A stretch of DNA of 64,000 bases from G963666705 sp963666705 (GTDB taxonomy: Bacteria > Pseudomonadota > Alphaproteobacteria > CADEGL01): contig CAXXKO010000001.1 in the NCBI GenBank assembly GCA_963666705.2, forward strand, positions 310,001-374,000. The letters run 5' to 3'. This document shows positions 16,485-26,399 of the stretch, piece after piece. A program made the position numbers and the translations under genes. A model generated the notes under the pieces. That model saw only the letters and a list, made by a program, of their open reading frames with translations, ran no database searches and was not told the DNA's origin. Position 1 is the stretch's first letter. Every line of letters starts with the position of its first letter.

Positions 16485-17092
16485 CCCGCCGCCTCCCCGG
16501 CCCATTCCCGCACCCGGAACAGGAGGTCCGTGAGGCGGTCGCCGTTGGCGGGGTAATAGTCCATGGGGCAGGCCGAGCCGACGGCAATGACGTCGGCAAG
16601 CGCGAGGAGCGAGATCTTGTCGCCGGGCCCGGCGATGGAAGGCTTCATGTCGAAGCCGCCGTCGGGGCGCGGCTCTAAGTTCTGGAAGAAGTTGAAGGAG
16701 TCGGGCAGGTAGTCGTACGGGATACCGAGGTCCGGAATCTGCTCCGCCATGTTGGTGCGGCAGCTCCGGTGTTCGGGGTCGTCGTAGGTCTTGGCGAAGC
16801 GGTAGCGGTCGCAGCAGCAGAACATGGTGTCGTGGCGGCCGACCGTGTCCGCGACGATCCGGAACAGGGGCTCGCGCGTCTCGTCGTAGAGCACGTCGCC
16901 GAGGCCGATGCGCCAGCGCCGGTGGGCGGCGCGGGTCTGGGCGGGCGAGAGGAAGATGCGCGGGTCGTCGCGGCGGAAGGCGAAGAAGTCGCAGATCTGC
17001 TGGCTCTCCAGGTTGACGATCTCCAGCACCTGGCCCGCCACCATGTCCACCCGGCCGCCGTGGCCGCCCGCAATCCGCACCTCGGTCGTCAT
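16481..17092 (-). CDS. DUF1989 protein (urea-carboxylase-associated family), first of pair
   Basis: 203 residues from ATG 17092. It shares the family motifs with its neighbour: EIVNLESQQICDFFAF, LSPAQTRAAH, CCCDRYRFAKTY, HRSCRTNMAEQ, LGIPYDYLPDSFNFFQN and GSACPMDYYPANGD. The two proteins are clearly paralogous and translationally coupled. ATG 17092 was chosen because MTTEVRI matches the MSREVRI start of the partner; the longer frame upstream lacks similarity. It lies downstream of tenA on the same strand. Confidence 0.85.
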   Translation of the reverse strand: MTTEVRIAGGHGGRVDMVAGQVLEIVNLESQQICDFFAFRRDDPRIFLSPAQTRAAHRRWRIGLGDVLYDETREPLFRIVADTVGRHDTMFCCCDRYRFAKTYDDPEHRSCRTNMAEQIPDLGIPYDYLPDSFNFFQNLEPRPDGGFDMKPSIAGPGDKISLLALADVIAVGSACPMDYYPANGDRLTDLLFRVREWAGEAAG

Positions 17093-17178
17093 CGATGCCT
17101 CCCCGCCGCGCGTGACTCGCGAGGCGAAGCCTAGCACTCCTGGAGGCCAGCGGACATGGCGGCGCGAAAGCGCGGCGG

Positions 17179-17913
17179 TCAGGGGATGGCGGAGAGGCCC
17201 ATTTGCCAGAAGTCGGTCTCGAGGCGCGTCGCCTGGATGAAGGTGGTGACGAGGGAGGCCATGCGCCCGCCCGTGGGCACGGTGGCACCGGCGCGTGCCT
17301 CGGCGAGGTGGTCGAGCTGGGCGACGGCGTCGCGTGCCAAGTCCTGGTAACCGGCGGCGGCGTAATTTTCGATCCAGGGGCGGTAGGGGTTGTTGTCGAG
17401 CCGCGTCACGGGGTCGGCCAAGAGCCGGTTCGCGATCTCCGCATAACCGACAACGCAGGGCGAGAGCGCGGTCTGGAGGTCGAGAAGGTCGCCCGAGAGG
17501 CCGCGCTCCAGCACATAGCGGGTATAGGTCATGGTCTCGCGCGCCTCGGGCAGGGCCTCCATCTCGGCCTTGCTTATCCCCCAGCCGGCGCAGTATTCGA
17601 CATGGAATCCCATCTCGTGGAGGGTGGTCGAGGCGGCCGCGGCGGAGTGGCGGATTTCAGCAAGCGTCTCGCTCTTATAGGCGGCCAAGGCGTAGGCACG
17701 CGCGAACTGGATGAGGAACAGGTAGTCCTGGCCGAGATAGTGGCGGAAGCAGGCCTCGGGCAGGGAGCCGTCGCCCAATGCACGGATGAAGGGGTGATCG
17801 GTATAGGCCAGCCAATCGGCGCCAGCCGCCGCCCGCAGATGCGCGAACAGGCTGCCCTCGGGGATCAGGTCTGACGCGGGCGGGGCGCCGGCCTCGGTCG
17901 TCATATCAGTCAT
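17179..17913 (-). CDS. tenA: TenA-family thiaminase II
   Basis: 244 residues. TenA hydrolyses aminopyrimidine breakdown products of thiamine so that the pyrimidine can be salvaged. The family features are present: FIRALGDGSLPEACFRHYLG near residue 43, the likely active-site Cys in LSPCVVGYAEI, and a C-terminal Glu in TRLETDFWQMG. Length is slightly above the usual 220-230 because of an N-terminal extension. It sits 10 bases downstream of the ferredoxin gene, so it may be the distal part of the SUF transcription unit. Confidence 0.88.
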   Translation of the reverse strand: MTDMTTEAGAPPASDLIPEGSLFAHLRAAAGADWLAYTDHPFIRALGDGSLPEACFRHYLGQDYLFLIQFARAYALAAYKSETLAEIRHSAAAASTTLHEMGFHVEYCAGWGISKAEMEALPEARETMTYTRYVLERGLSGDLLDLQTALSPCVVGYAEIANRLLADPVTRLDNNPYRPWIENYAAAGYQDLARDAVAQLDHLAEARAGATVPTGGRMASLVTTFIQATRLETDFWQMGLSAIP

Positions 17914-17923
17914 CGCGGCATGC

Positions 17924-18256
17924 TCAGCCGAGCAGCATGTTGCGCACGTCCGCCGGCAACCGCACGACGAGCCCGTCGAGGTCGTCCGTCACGTCGATCT
18001 GGCAGCCGAGGCGAGAGCGCTCGCCGACGCCAAATGCGAGGTCCAGCATATCCTCCTCGTCCTCGCCCATCGCCTCAAGGCGGCCGAGCCACTCGGGCTC
18101 GACGATCACGTGGCAGGTCGAGCAGGCCATGGCCCCCTCGCAGGCGCCCTCGATCGGCAGCCCGGCCTCGCGGCCGATCTCCATCAGTGACTCACCGGCC
18201 TTCGCCTCCACGTCATGGCGTGCACCATCGCGGTCGATGAAGGTGATCCGTGGCAT
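17924..18256 (-). CDS. 2Fe-2S ferredoxin, adrenodoxin type
   Basis: 110 residues with the cluster ligands in CEGAMACSTCHV (Cys 39, 45, 48) and a fourth Cys in RLGCQIDV, the adrenodoxin/Isc-ferredoxin spacing. The acidic stretch GEDEEDMLDLA is the usual partner-docking helix. It probably donates electrons for Fe-S cluster assembly or to cytochromes P450. Its place directly behind sufA favours the assembly role (inference). Confidence 0.92.
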   Translation of the reverse strand: MPRITFIDRDGARHDVEAKAGESLMEIGREAGLPIEGACEGAMACSTCHVIVEPEWLGRLEAMGEDEEDMLDLAFGVGERSRLGCQIDVTDDLDGLVVRLPADVRNMLLG

Positions 18257-18293
18257 CGTTATGTCCCTGGTAGCGAAAATCCCGGGCGGCGCA

Positions 18294-18356
18294 CCGGCTC
18301 GGATGTGGCCCGGCTCGGATGTGGCCCGGCTCGGATGTGGCCCGGCTCAGATGTGA
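18294..18356. repeat. 16-bp tandem repeat at the sufA 3' end
   Basis: Almost four copies of CCGGCTCGGATGTGGC in a row. The last, slightly diverged copy contains the final codons and stop of sufA, so the array looks like slippage copies of the gene end extending into the sufA-ferredoxin gap. Confidence 0.85.
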
Positions 18357-18688
18357 AAGGACTCTCCGCAGCCGCAGCGGCCCTTCTCGAGCGGGTTGTT
18401 GAACACGAACCCGGCGTGGAAGCGATCCTCCACATAGTCCACCTCGGTGCCGAGGAGGAACATGACCGCCTTGGGGTCGATGAAGATGGTGACGCCCTTG
18501 ACCTCGACCCGCTCGTCCATCGGTTCCTGGCCCTCGGCATAGTCCACCTTGTAGGAGAGGCCGGAGCAGCCCTTGGTATCGATGCTGAGGCGCAGGCCCG
18601 CCGCCGGCTCCTCGCGCCGTTCGAGGAGGCCGCGGGCGTAGCTCGCCGCCGCGTCGGTGATGGTGATCGCCTGGGGTCTTTCGGCCAA
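18347..18688 (-). CDS. sufA: Iron-sulfur cluster A-type carrier
   Basis: 113 residues from a TTG start at 18688, preceded by GGAGGAG at good spacing. A-type carriers (SufA/IscA/ErpA) accept nascent clusters and pass them to target proteins. The three conserved cysteines are in DTKGCSGLSY and the C-terminal CGCGESF. The name SufA rather than ErpA or IscA is based on its SUF context. The 3' end is part of a tandem repeat. Confidence 0.9.
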   Translation of the reverse strand: MAERPQAITITDAAASYARGLLERREEPAAGLRLSIDTKGCSGLSYKVDYAEGQEPMDERVEVKGVTIFIDPKAVMFLLGTEVDYVEDRFHAGFVFNNPLEKGRCGCGESFHI

Positions 18689-18736
18689 GGGGTCTCTCCT
18701 CCGCTTCTGGTATCCGCAACTCCTAGCTAGATGGAG

Positions 18737-19177
18737 TCAAAACATGCCGAGTTCAAGCTTCGCCGCCTCGCTCATCATCTCCATGTCCCAGGTCGGCTCC
18801 CAGACGATCTCAACATGGACGTCCTTGACGCCGGGGCACATGCGCACTCGCTCGCACACTTCGGCGGGCAGGGTCTCGGCTACGGGGCAGTGCGGCGAGG
18901 TCAGGGTCATATCGATCCAGACCATCCCCTCCGAATCGATCCCGATGCCATAGATGAGGCCCATATCATAGAGGTTGACCGGGATCTCGGGGTCGTAGCA
19001 AGTGCGGATCACCTCGATGATGCCGTCCTCGAGCCCCTCCTGGCCCGCCGCCACGCCCTGGCGCGCGGTCGCCCAGGCGGCCTCGTCGCCCGCGGCCTCC
19101 GCGGTGCCCTGTTCGACCGTGCCCATGTCCGGGTCGGGCGAGGGCGTGGCGAAATCGAATCCGTCTTCGTTCTGCAT
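18737..19177 (-). CDS. sufT: SUF maturation protein SufT (MIP18/DUF59)
   Basis: 146 residues from ATG 19177 with AGGAG seven bases upstream; a GTG one codon earlier is less likely. The MIP18/DUF59 domain covers residues 50-145: CYDPEIPVNLYDMGLIYG, then LTSPHCPVAETLP with the conserved Cys, and VWEPTWDMEMMSE. The first 45 residues are an acidic, Ala-rich extension. In this family SufT assists Fe-S protein maturation. It follows sufU on the same strand. Confidence 0.9.
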   Translation of the reverse strand: MQNEDGFDFATPSPDPDMGTVEQGTAEAAGDEAAWATARQGVAAGQEGLEDGIIEVIRTCYDPEIPVNLYDMGLIYGIGIDSEGMVWIDMTLTSPHCPVAETLPAEVCERVRMCPGVKDVHVEIVWEPTWDMEMMSEAAKLELGMF

Positions 19178-19211
19178 CACAACTCCTGGCGGCGGGCCGG
19201 TGACGCCCGCC

Positions 19212-19652
19212 TCATTCGGTTGACACCATGTCCCCGCCGTCGAGGGCCGCGGCGAGGGTATGCCAGCACAGGGTCGCGCACTTGACCCGCATGGGGAATT
19301 GCCGCACGCCGGCGAATGCGTTCATCTTGTCCATCTCGTCCGCGCTGTCCTCCTCGCCGGTGACGAGGTCGTGGAAGCGCGCGAACATGGCGCGGGCCTC
19401 GGCCTCCGACTTGCCCTTGACCAGCTCCGTCATGACCGAGGCCGAGGCGGTGGAGATGGCGCAGCCGCTGCCCTCGAAACCCACGTCGGCGACGACGCCG
19501 TCCTCGACCTCGAGATAGACGGTCACGCGATCGCCACACAACGGGTTGTGGCCGGCCGCCTGGCGGTTCGCCACGTCCGGGCAGCGGAAGTTCCGCGGCC
19601 GCTTGCTGTGGTCGAGGATGATCTCCTGGTACAGGTCCTGAAGCTCGAACAT
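19212..19652 (-). CDS. sufU: SUF scaffold/sulfur-transfer protein SufU
   Basis: 146 residues starting ATG 19652, overlapping the sufS stop. IscU-like fold with the three cysteines in NPLCGDRV, GSGCAIST and CATLCWHTL, and the insertion around EEDSADEMDKM that separates SufU from IscU. It accepts sulfur from SufS and passes it to SufBCD. No sufE is visible, which fits SufU taking that role. Confidence 0.92.
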   Translation of the reverse strand: MFELQDLYQEIILDHSKRPRNFRCPDVANRQAAGHNPLCGDRVTVYLEVEDGVVADVGFEGSGCAISTASASVMTELVKGKSEAEARAMFARFHDLVTGEEDSADEMDKMNAFAGVRQFPMRVKCATLCWHTLAAALDGGDMVSTE

Positions 19653-20908
19653 CAGGCGAAAAACTCCAGCGTCTTGCGCAAGGCGGCCTGGAGCGTGTCC
19701 ACGTCCGCCTTGGTGTTGTAGAGGCCCATGGAGGCGCGGATGGTCGCGGTCAGGCCGAAGCGGTCCATGGTCGGCTGCGAGCAATGGTGACCGACGCGCA
19801 CGGCCACGCCCTCGCGGTCGAGGATGGTGCCCACGTCGTGGGGATGGACGTCGCCGAGCGTGAAGGACACGATGCTCGCCTTCTTGCGCGCCGTGCCGAT
19901 CATGTGGAGGCTATTGATCTCCGAAAGCCGGGCGACCGCATATTCATGGAGCGCATGCTCGTGCGCCGCGATGGCCTCCCGGCCCAGGCCGGTCACGTAA
20001 TCGATGGCGGCGCCGAGGCCGATGGTGCCGGCGATATTGGGGGTGCCGGCCTCGAACTTGTGCGGGATGACGTGATAGATGCTCGATTCGAAGGTCACAC
20101 GGGTGATCATCTCGCCGCCGCCCTGGTAGGGGGGCATGGCTTCCAGCAGCTCGGCCTTGCCGTAGAGCGCGCCCGCGCCCGAAGGGCCGTAAAGCTTGTG
20201 GCCCGAGAAAGCGTAGAAATCGCAATCGAGGTCCTGGACATCGATGGCGAGGTGGGGTGCCGCCTGCGCCCCGTCCACCAGCACCTTGGCCCCGTGCTCG
20301 TGAGCCAGGCGCACGATCTCCTTCAAGGGCGTGACGGTGCCGATGGCGTTCGAGCAGTGGGTGACGGCGACGAGCTTGGTGCGCGGGCCGAGGAGATTCT
20401 CGTACGCCTCCATCATCAGCTCGCCCGAATCATCGATCGGGATGACCCGGATGACGATGCCCTTGCGGTCGCGCAGGAGCTGCCAGGGCACGATGTTGGA
20501 ATGGTGCTCCATGGTCGAGACCACGACCTCGTCGCCGGGGCCCATGTTGTCCCAGGCCCAGGTCTGGGCCACCAGGTTGATGGCCTCGGTCGTGCCGCGC
20601 AGGAAGACGATCTCGCGCGCCTCGGCCGCATTGAGGAACGCGCGCACCTTCTCCCGCGCGCCCTCGTAGAGCTCCGTCGCCCGCTGGCTCAGATAGTAGA
20701 CGCCGCGGTGGATGTTCGCGTATTCGCGCTCATAGACGCCGCTCACGGCGTCGATCACGGCGCGCGGCTTCTGGGCGCTCGCCGCGCTGTCGAGGAAGAC
20801 CAGCGGCTTGCCGTGGACGCGCTCGCCCAGGATGGGGAAATCGCGCCGCGCGGCCTCGACATCGAAGGCGCCCACAGCCGCCTCCAGCTCACTCACGGCC
20901 GCGTTCAT
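19652..20908 (-). CDS. sufS: Cysteine desulfurase SufS
   Basis: 418 residues, a PLP enzyme that takes sulfur from cysteine. ATG 20908 overlaps the sufD stop. It shows the class II desulfurase pattern: FLDSAASAQKP near residue 39, the PLP lysine in FSGHKLYGPSG, and the catalytic Cys in RVGHHCSQPTMDRFG near the C-terminus. Length and start match SufS. A second, class I desulfurase lies at the head of the operon. Confidence 0.95.
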   Translation of the reverse strand: MNAAVSELEAAVGAFDVEAARRDFPILGERVHGKPLVFLDSAASAQKPRAVIDAVSGVYEREYANIHRGVYYLSQRATELYEGAREKVRAFLNAAEAREIVFLRGTTEAINLVAQTWAWDNMGPGDEVVVSTMEHHSNIVPWQLLRDRKGIVIRVIPIDDSGELMMEAYENLLGPRTKLVAVTHCSNAIGTVTPLKEIVRLAHEHGAKVLVDGAQAAPHLAIDVQDLDCDFYAFSGHKLYGPSGAGALYGKAELLEAMPPYQGGGEMITRVTFESSIYHVIPHKFEAGTPNIAGTIGLGAAIDYVTGLGREAIAAHEHALHEYAVARLSEINSLHMIGTARKKASIVSFTLGDVHPHDVGTILDREGVAVRVGHHCSQPTMDRFGLTATIRASMGLYNTKADVDTLQAALRKTLEFFA

Positions 20909-22248
20909 GCCGCTTCCTTCACGCCGCCCTCGGGGGCGAGCCAGTTGTCGACGAGTGCCCGCATGCGGGCGCGCACCGGCGCGGTCTCCACCCCATCGAT
21001 GGTCTCGGCCACGAAGGCCGCGACCAGGAGGCCCCGCGCCCGCTCCTCGTCGATGCCGCGCGTGCGCAGGTAGAACATGGCGTCGTGGTCGAGGTCGCCC
21101 GCGGTGGCCCCGTGGCTGCACAGGACGTCGTTGGCCCGGATCTCGAGCTCGGGCTTGGTGTCGATGCGCGCCGAATCGGACATCAGAAGCGTCTTGTTGA
21201 GCATGTGGGCATCGGTCTTCTGCGCGTCCTTGGCCACGATGATGAGGCCCTGGAAAACGGCGTGGGCATCATCGTCGAGCACGCCCTTGTAGGTCTCGCT
21301 GCTGGCGCCGCCCGGCAGGGCGTGATCGATGCGCGTGATGGTGTCGAGCTGCTGGCGGCCGCGTCCGAGATAGACGCCGTCGAGACGGCAGGCAGCCCCC
21401 GCGCCGTCGATCGCCGCGTCGATCTCGTCCCGGCCCAGAAGGCCGCCGAGCGCCAGGGTGAAGCCGGCGTAGTCGGCGTCGGTGGCGAGCGCCACGCGGC
21501 GCGCCGCGATGTGGTGCGCCGACCGGCCCTCGAGCTGGATCTTGTCGTGACGCAGGTTGGCACCCCGCCCGGCGATCACCTGGGTCGCGGCATTGGTCCA
21601 ATAGTCGGCATCGTCCGGCCCGGTGTAGCTTTCGAGCACCCGCGCGGCGCTGCCCGCCTCGGCGACGATGAGGTGGCGCGGCTGAATGACCGCCGCCTCG
21701 CTCCTCCCGGTCGCGAGATGGACGAGGTGGATCGGCCGCTCGCACGCGGCCCCATCGCGGAGGTGCAGGAGCGCGCCGTCGGCCATGAAGGCGGTGTTGA
21801 GGGCCCAGAAGGCGTGGCGCCCCTCGCCGCCCGGCGCGCCGAGATGGGCCTCGAGGATGTCGGGCGCCGTATCGAGAGCCTGGCCGAGGCTCGTGAGCGT
21901 GACTCCCGCGGGCAACGCGCCAATCTCGGAGAGGTCGGCGCGGTAGCGGCCATCGACGAAGACGAGGCGCGCCGCGTCTTCGAGCCCGGAGGTGAGGCCC
22001 GCGAGGTGCCGCCGGTCGATATCACCGCCACCACCACCGTCGATCGCGGGCGCGAAACGATCGCCACGAAGGGCGTCGAGGTTGGTATAGCGCCAGGATT
22101 CGACCTTGCGGCCGGGATAGCCATCGGCGGCAAAGCGCTCGACCGCGCGCGCGCGCAGGCCGTCGAGCCACGGCAGGCCACCGCCCGGCAGGCTGCCCCG
22201 CGCGGCGGCGAAGCGTTCGAGGTACGAGTTGGCCGTTGTGTCCGCCAT
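20905..22248 (-). CDS. sufD: Fe-S assembly protein SufD
   Basis: 447 residues from ATG 22248 (MADTTANSY). SufD forms the SufBC2D scaffold. The C-terminal beta-helix domain carries the conserved stretch DIKPELEIRANDVLCSHGAT (here with T at the second position), followed by DHDAMFYLRTRGIDEERARGL. The usual N-terminal helical region has RKVESWRYTNLDAL. It overlaps sufS by four bases and follows sufC. Confidence 0.94.
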   Translation of the reverse strand: MADTTANSYLERFAAARGSLPGGGLPWLDGLRARAVERFAADGYPGRKVESWRYTNLDALRGDRFAPAIDGGGGGDIDRRHLAGLTSGLEDAARLVFVDGRYRADLSEIGALPAGVTLTSLGQALDTAPDILEAHLGAPGGEGRHAFWALNTAFMADGALLHLRDGAACERPIHLVHLATGRSEAAVIQPRHLIVAEAGSAARVLESYTGPDDADYWTNAATQVIAGRGANLRHDKIQLEGRSAHHIAARRVALATDADYAGFTLALGGLLGRDEIDAAIDGAGAACRLDGVYLGRGRQQLDTITRIDHALPGGASSETYKGVLDDDAHAVFQGLIIVAKDAQKTDAHMLNKTLLMSDSARIDTKPELEIRANDVLCSHGATAGDLDHDAMFYLRTRGIDEERARGLLVAAFVAETIDGVETAPVRARMRALVDNWLAPEGGVKEAA

Positions 22249-22252
22249 GGCG

Positions 22253-23014
22253 TCAGGCCGCCTCTTCGCCGGCCGCGTCGCCGAGCCCGGCATAGCCCTT
22301 CTCCTCGAGCTCGATCGCGAGCTCCTTGCCGCCCGAGCGGACGATCCGCCCGCCGGCCAGCACGTGGACGCGGTCGGGCACGATGTAGTCGAGGAGGCGC
22401 TGGTAGTGGGTGATGACGAGCATCGAGCGCTTGGGGTCGCGCAGGGTGTTGACCCCGCTCGCCACCACCTTGAGGGCGTCGATATCGAGTCCCGAATCGG
22501 TCTCGTCGAGGACCGCGAAGGCAGGCTCCAGGACCGCCATTTGCAGGATCTCGTTGCGCTTCTTCTCGCCACCCGAGAAGCCGACATTGACGGCGCGCTT
22601 GAGCATCGACTCGTCCATTTCGAGAAGGGCGATCTTGCGGCGCACATATTTGAGGAAATCGACCGCGTCGAGCTCCTCCTCGCCGCGGCCGCGCAGAACC
22701 TCGTTGAGCGCCGTCTTGAGGAAGGTCATGCCGCCCACGCCGGGGATCTCGACCGGGTACTGGAAGCCGAGGAAGATGCCGGCCCGCGCCCGCGCCTCGG
22801 GGGCAAGCGCGAGCAGGTCGCGGCCCTGATAGAGGACCTCGCCCGCGGTCACCTCATAGCCCTCGCGACCGGCGACGACATAGGCCAGCGTGCTCTTGCC
22901 CGAGCCGTTCGGCCCCATGACGGCGTGGATCTCGCCGGAAGCGATCTCGAGGTCGATGCCGTGGAGGATTTCCTTGCCCTCGACCTCGACGCGCAGGTTG
23001 CGAATTTCAAGCAT
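22253..23014 (-). CDS. sufC: Fe-S assembly ATPase SufC
   Basis: 253 residues from ATG 23014 (MLEIRNLRVE, the standard SufC start); a GTG at 23056 would only add a non-conserved tail. ABC-ATPase motifs: Walker A MGPNGSGKST, signature FSGGEKKRNE, Walker B AVLDETDSGLDID. It powers cluster assembly on SufB-SufD in the cytosol. It sits between sufB and sufD. Confidence 0.95.
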   Translation of the reverse strand: MLEIRNLRVEVEGKEILHGIDLEIASGEIHAVMGPNGSGKSTLAYVVAGREGYEVTAGEVLYQGRDLLALAPEARARAGIFLGFQYPVEIPGVGGMTFLKTALNEVLRGRGEEELDAVDFLKYVRRKIALLEMDESMLKRAVNVGFSGGEKKRNEILQMAVLEPAFAVLDETDSGLDIDALKVVASGVNTLRDPKRSMLVITHYQRLLDYIVPDRVHVLAGGRIVRSGGKELAIELEEKGYAGLGDAAGEEAA

Positions 23015-23059
23015 GTAAGTCGATATTCCGTTCTTGGTTGCTGTTGCCTCGGGCACCGT

Positions 23060-24532
<1,473 letters not shown>

Positions 24533-24566
24533 GCTGTCCTTTTTCCTCCCGTATCCCGACCGCGGC

Positions 24567-25682
24567 TCAGGCCGCGTGGCGCGCGCTGGCGCGCGCGTAA
24601 AGCCGTTGCCAGGCCTCGATCAGCCGATCGAGGCCCTGCGCGTCACTATCCCAGCCGAGGCTGATCCTGATCGCCGTCGCCGCCTCCGCCGCCGGGACGC
24701 CCATGGCCCGCAACACGTGGGAGGGCTGAATCTTGCCGGAGGAGCACGCCGCACCCGCGCTTACCGCGACGCCGGCGAGGTCGAAGGCCATGACCTGGGT
24801 CTCGCTCGGCACCCCCGGCATGGAGATGCAGCTCGTGTTGGAAAGGCGCTCGGCGCCCGCGCCGAAGACACGCGCGCCGGTGCTGAGCGCGAGAAGCGCC
24901 GCCTCCATCCGGTCGCGCAACGCCGAGAGGCGGAGGCCATCGTCCGCCGCCAGGCGCGCGAGCCCGGCGGCGACGCCGAAGCCGGCGATGGCCGGGACGG
25001 CTTCGGTGCCGGCGCGCCGGCCGCGCTCCTGCCCGCCGCCGAGGATCATGGGCGGGAAATCGAGGTCGTCGGCCATGACGAGGGCGCCCACCCCCTGGGG
25101 GCCGCCGAGCTTGTGCGCCGACAGGGTCAGGAGGTCCGCGCCGAGCGTGCCCAGGTCGAGCGCGAGGCGGCCCGCGGCCTGCACCGCGTCACAATGGACG
25201 AGGGCGCCGCGGGCATGTGCGAGGCGCGCGGCCGCGGCGACGGGGTGGATCACGCCGGTCTCGTTGTTCGCCAGCATGATCGAGACCAGCCCGGGCGCGG
25301 GCTCGCGGGCAAGGAGCGCCTCGAAAGCCGCCAGTTCGAGAGCCCCGTCCGGCCCGACGGGCGCCAGGTCCGCCCCGGGGGCGGCGCCCAGCACCGAATC
25401 GTGCTCGGTCGCACCGACGACGACCCTGCGGCCGCCCACGGCGGCGAGCGCGAGATTGTTGGCCTCCGTCCCGCCCGAGGTGAAGACGACATGCGCCGGA
25501 GCCGCGCCCACCAGCGCCGCGACGCTCTCGCGCGCATCCTCGACCGTGCGTCGTGCCGCGCGGCCGGCACCGTGCACGGACGAGGCGTTGCCGCACCGCC
25601 CGAGCGCCGCGGCGACGGCCTCGACGACCGCCGGCCTCACGGGCGCGGTGGCGTTGTGGTCGAGGTAGACAGCGCGTGTCAT
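24567..25682 (-). CDS. Class I (IscS/NifS-like) cysteine desulfurase
   Basis: 371 residues from ATG 25682 (MTRAVYLDHNAT, the family start). PLP Lys in LSAHKLGGPQG; the flexible catalytic-Cys loop reads VAVSAGAACSSGKIQPSHVL. It supplies sulfur for Fe-S clusters or tRNA thiolation (mnmA lies elsewhere in this window). Many alphaproteobacterial SUF operons carry such a gene between iscR and sufB in addition to sufS, so it is not out of place. Confidence 0.93.
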   Translation of the reverse strand: MTRAVYLDHNATAPVRPAVVEAVAAALGRCGNASSVHGAGRAARRTVEDARESVAALVGAAPAHVVFTSGGTEANNLALAAVGGRRVVVGATEHDSVLGAAPGADLAPVGPDGALELAAFEALLAREPAPGLVSIMLANNETGVIHPVAAAARLAHARGALVHCDAVQAAGRLALDLGTLGADLLTLSAHKLGGPQGVGALVMADDLDFPPMILGGGQERGRRAGTEAVPAIAGFGVAAGLARLAADDGLRLSALRDRMEAALLALSTGARVFGAGAERLSNTSCISMPGVPSETQVMAFDLAGVAVSAGAACSSGKIQPSHVLRAMGVPAAEAATAIRISLGWDSDAQGLDRLIEAWQRLYARASARHAA

Positions 25683-25701
25683 TTCCCGGCTCCGCTCCCC
25701 G

Positions 25702-26181
25702 CTATTCCGCGCCGCCGGCCACCAGCGCCACGGCGGCGCTCTCGCGATGAAGCGAGCCGCTCGTGCCGAGAACGCGGTGGGAGCACACATCCTCCAAGGT
25801 GATGGCGCTCAGGAACAGGTAAATCTGGTTGCCCAGCTCCTCCCACAGGTCGTGAGTGAGGCAGCGGCTCGAATCGCCGGTGCAGCCCTTGGGCGAGCCC
25901 GGCCGGCAGCGGGTCGCGTGAATCGGCTCGTCCACAGCCAGGATGATGTCGGAGATGCGCATCTCGGGCGCCGCGCGGGCAAGCAGATAGCCTCCGCCTG
26001 GGCCGCGCACGCTCTTGACCAGGCCGCCGCGCCGCAGCTTGGCGAACAGCTGTTCGAGATACGAGAGGGAGATTTCCTGGCGCTCGGCGATATCGGCAAG
26101 TGCCACGGGCCGTTGACTGGCACGGCCGGCCAGGTCGACCATCGCCATCACGGCGTAGCGTCCCTTGGTGCTCAGTTTCAC
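25702..26181 (-). CDS. iscR: Rrf2-family Fe-S regulator IscR
   Basis: 159 residues from GTG 26181 (MKLSTKGRYAV). Winged helix with recognition region EISLSYLEQLFAKLRRGGLV, the wing VRGPGGGYLL, and three cysteines in RCRPGSPKGCTGDSSRCLTH that would bind a 2Fe-2S cluster. In its holo form IscR usually represses its own operon; here it heads iscR-desulfurase-sufBCDSUTA. Its upstream region is largely occupied by a 149-bp structured repeat (26204-26352). Confidence 0.94.
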   Translation of the reverse strand: MKLSTKGRYAVMAMVDLAGRASQRPVALADIAERQEISLSYLEQLFAKLRRGGLVKSVRGPGGGYLLARAAPEMRISDIILAVDEPIHATRCRPGSPKGCTGDSSRCLTHDLWEELGNQIYLFLSAITLEDVCSHRVLGTSGSLHRESAAVALVAGGAE

Positions 26182-26203
26182 GATTCTGCCCTTTCCAGTC
26201 TCC

Positions 26204-26352
26204 TAGAGCGGATCCGCTTCGATCGGACCCACTCTAACCTTTTTTGTCGCTCGCGGCAGCGGACCAAGCGGTCCGCGCCTGCGCGGGCCCGCCGGACGCC
26301 CGGCGGGCCGCCTTGCGGCCTGGAGCGATTCCAATCGAGCTGGAACGCTCCA
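26204..26352. repeat. About 150-bp structured intergenic repeat, copy A
   Basis: Starts TAGAGCGGATCCGCTTCGAT and ends with an imperfect inverse, GAGCTGGAACGCTCCA. Internal hairpins include GCGGACC/GGTCCGC and GGCCGC/GCGGCC. Copies B (40304-40452) and C (40949-41098) share roughly 85-90 percent by eye. This copy fills most of the 218-base iscR-cysE gap, so the iscR promoter must be inside or beside it. Confidence 0.85.
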
Positions 26353-26399
26353 GTCGTGCCTGCGCGATCGAGACGACTCGGTGTCAACACCCGCCAAGC

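Noticed and set aside
18294..18356. CRISPR-like short repeats
   Set aside because: The units are contiguous 16-mers with no spacers and derive from the sufA gene end; no cas genes are present.
26380..26395. TTGACA-like -35 box for iscR on the minus strand
   Set aside because: No acceptable -10 sequence at 16-18 bases downstream; too weak to annotate.
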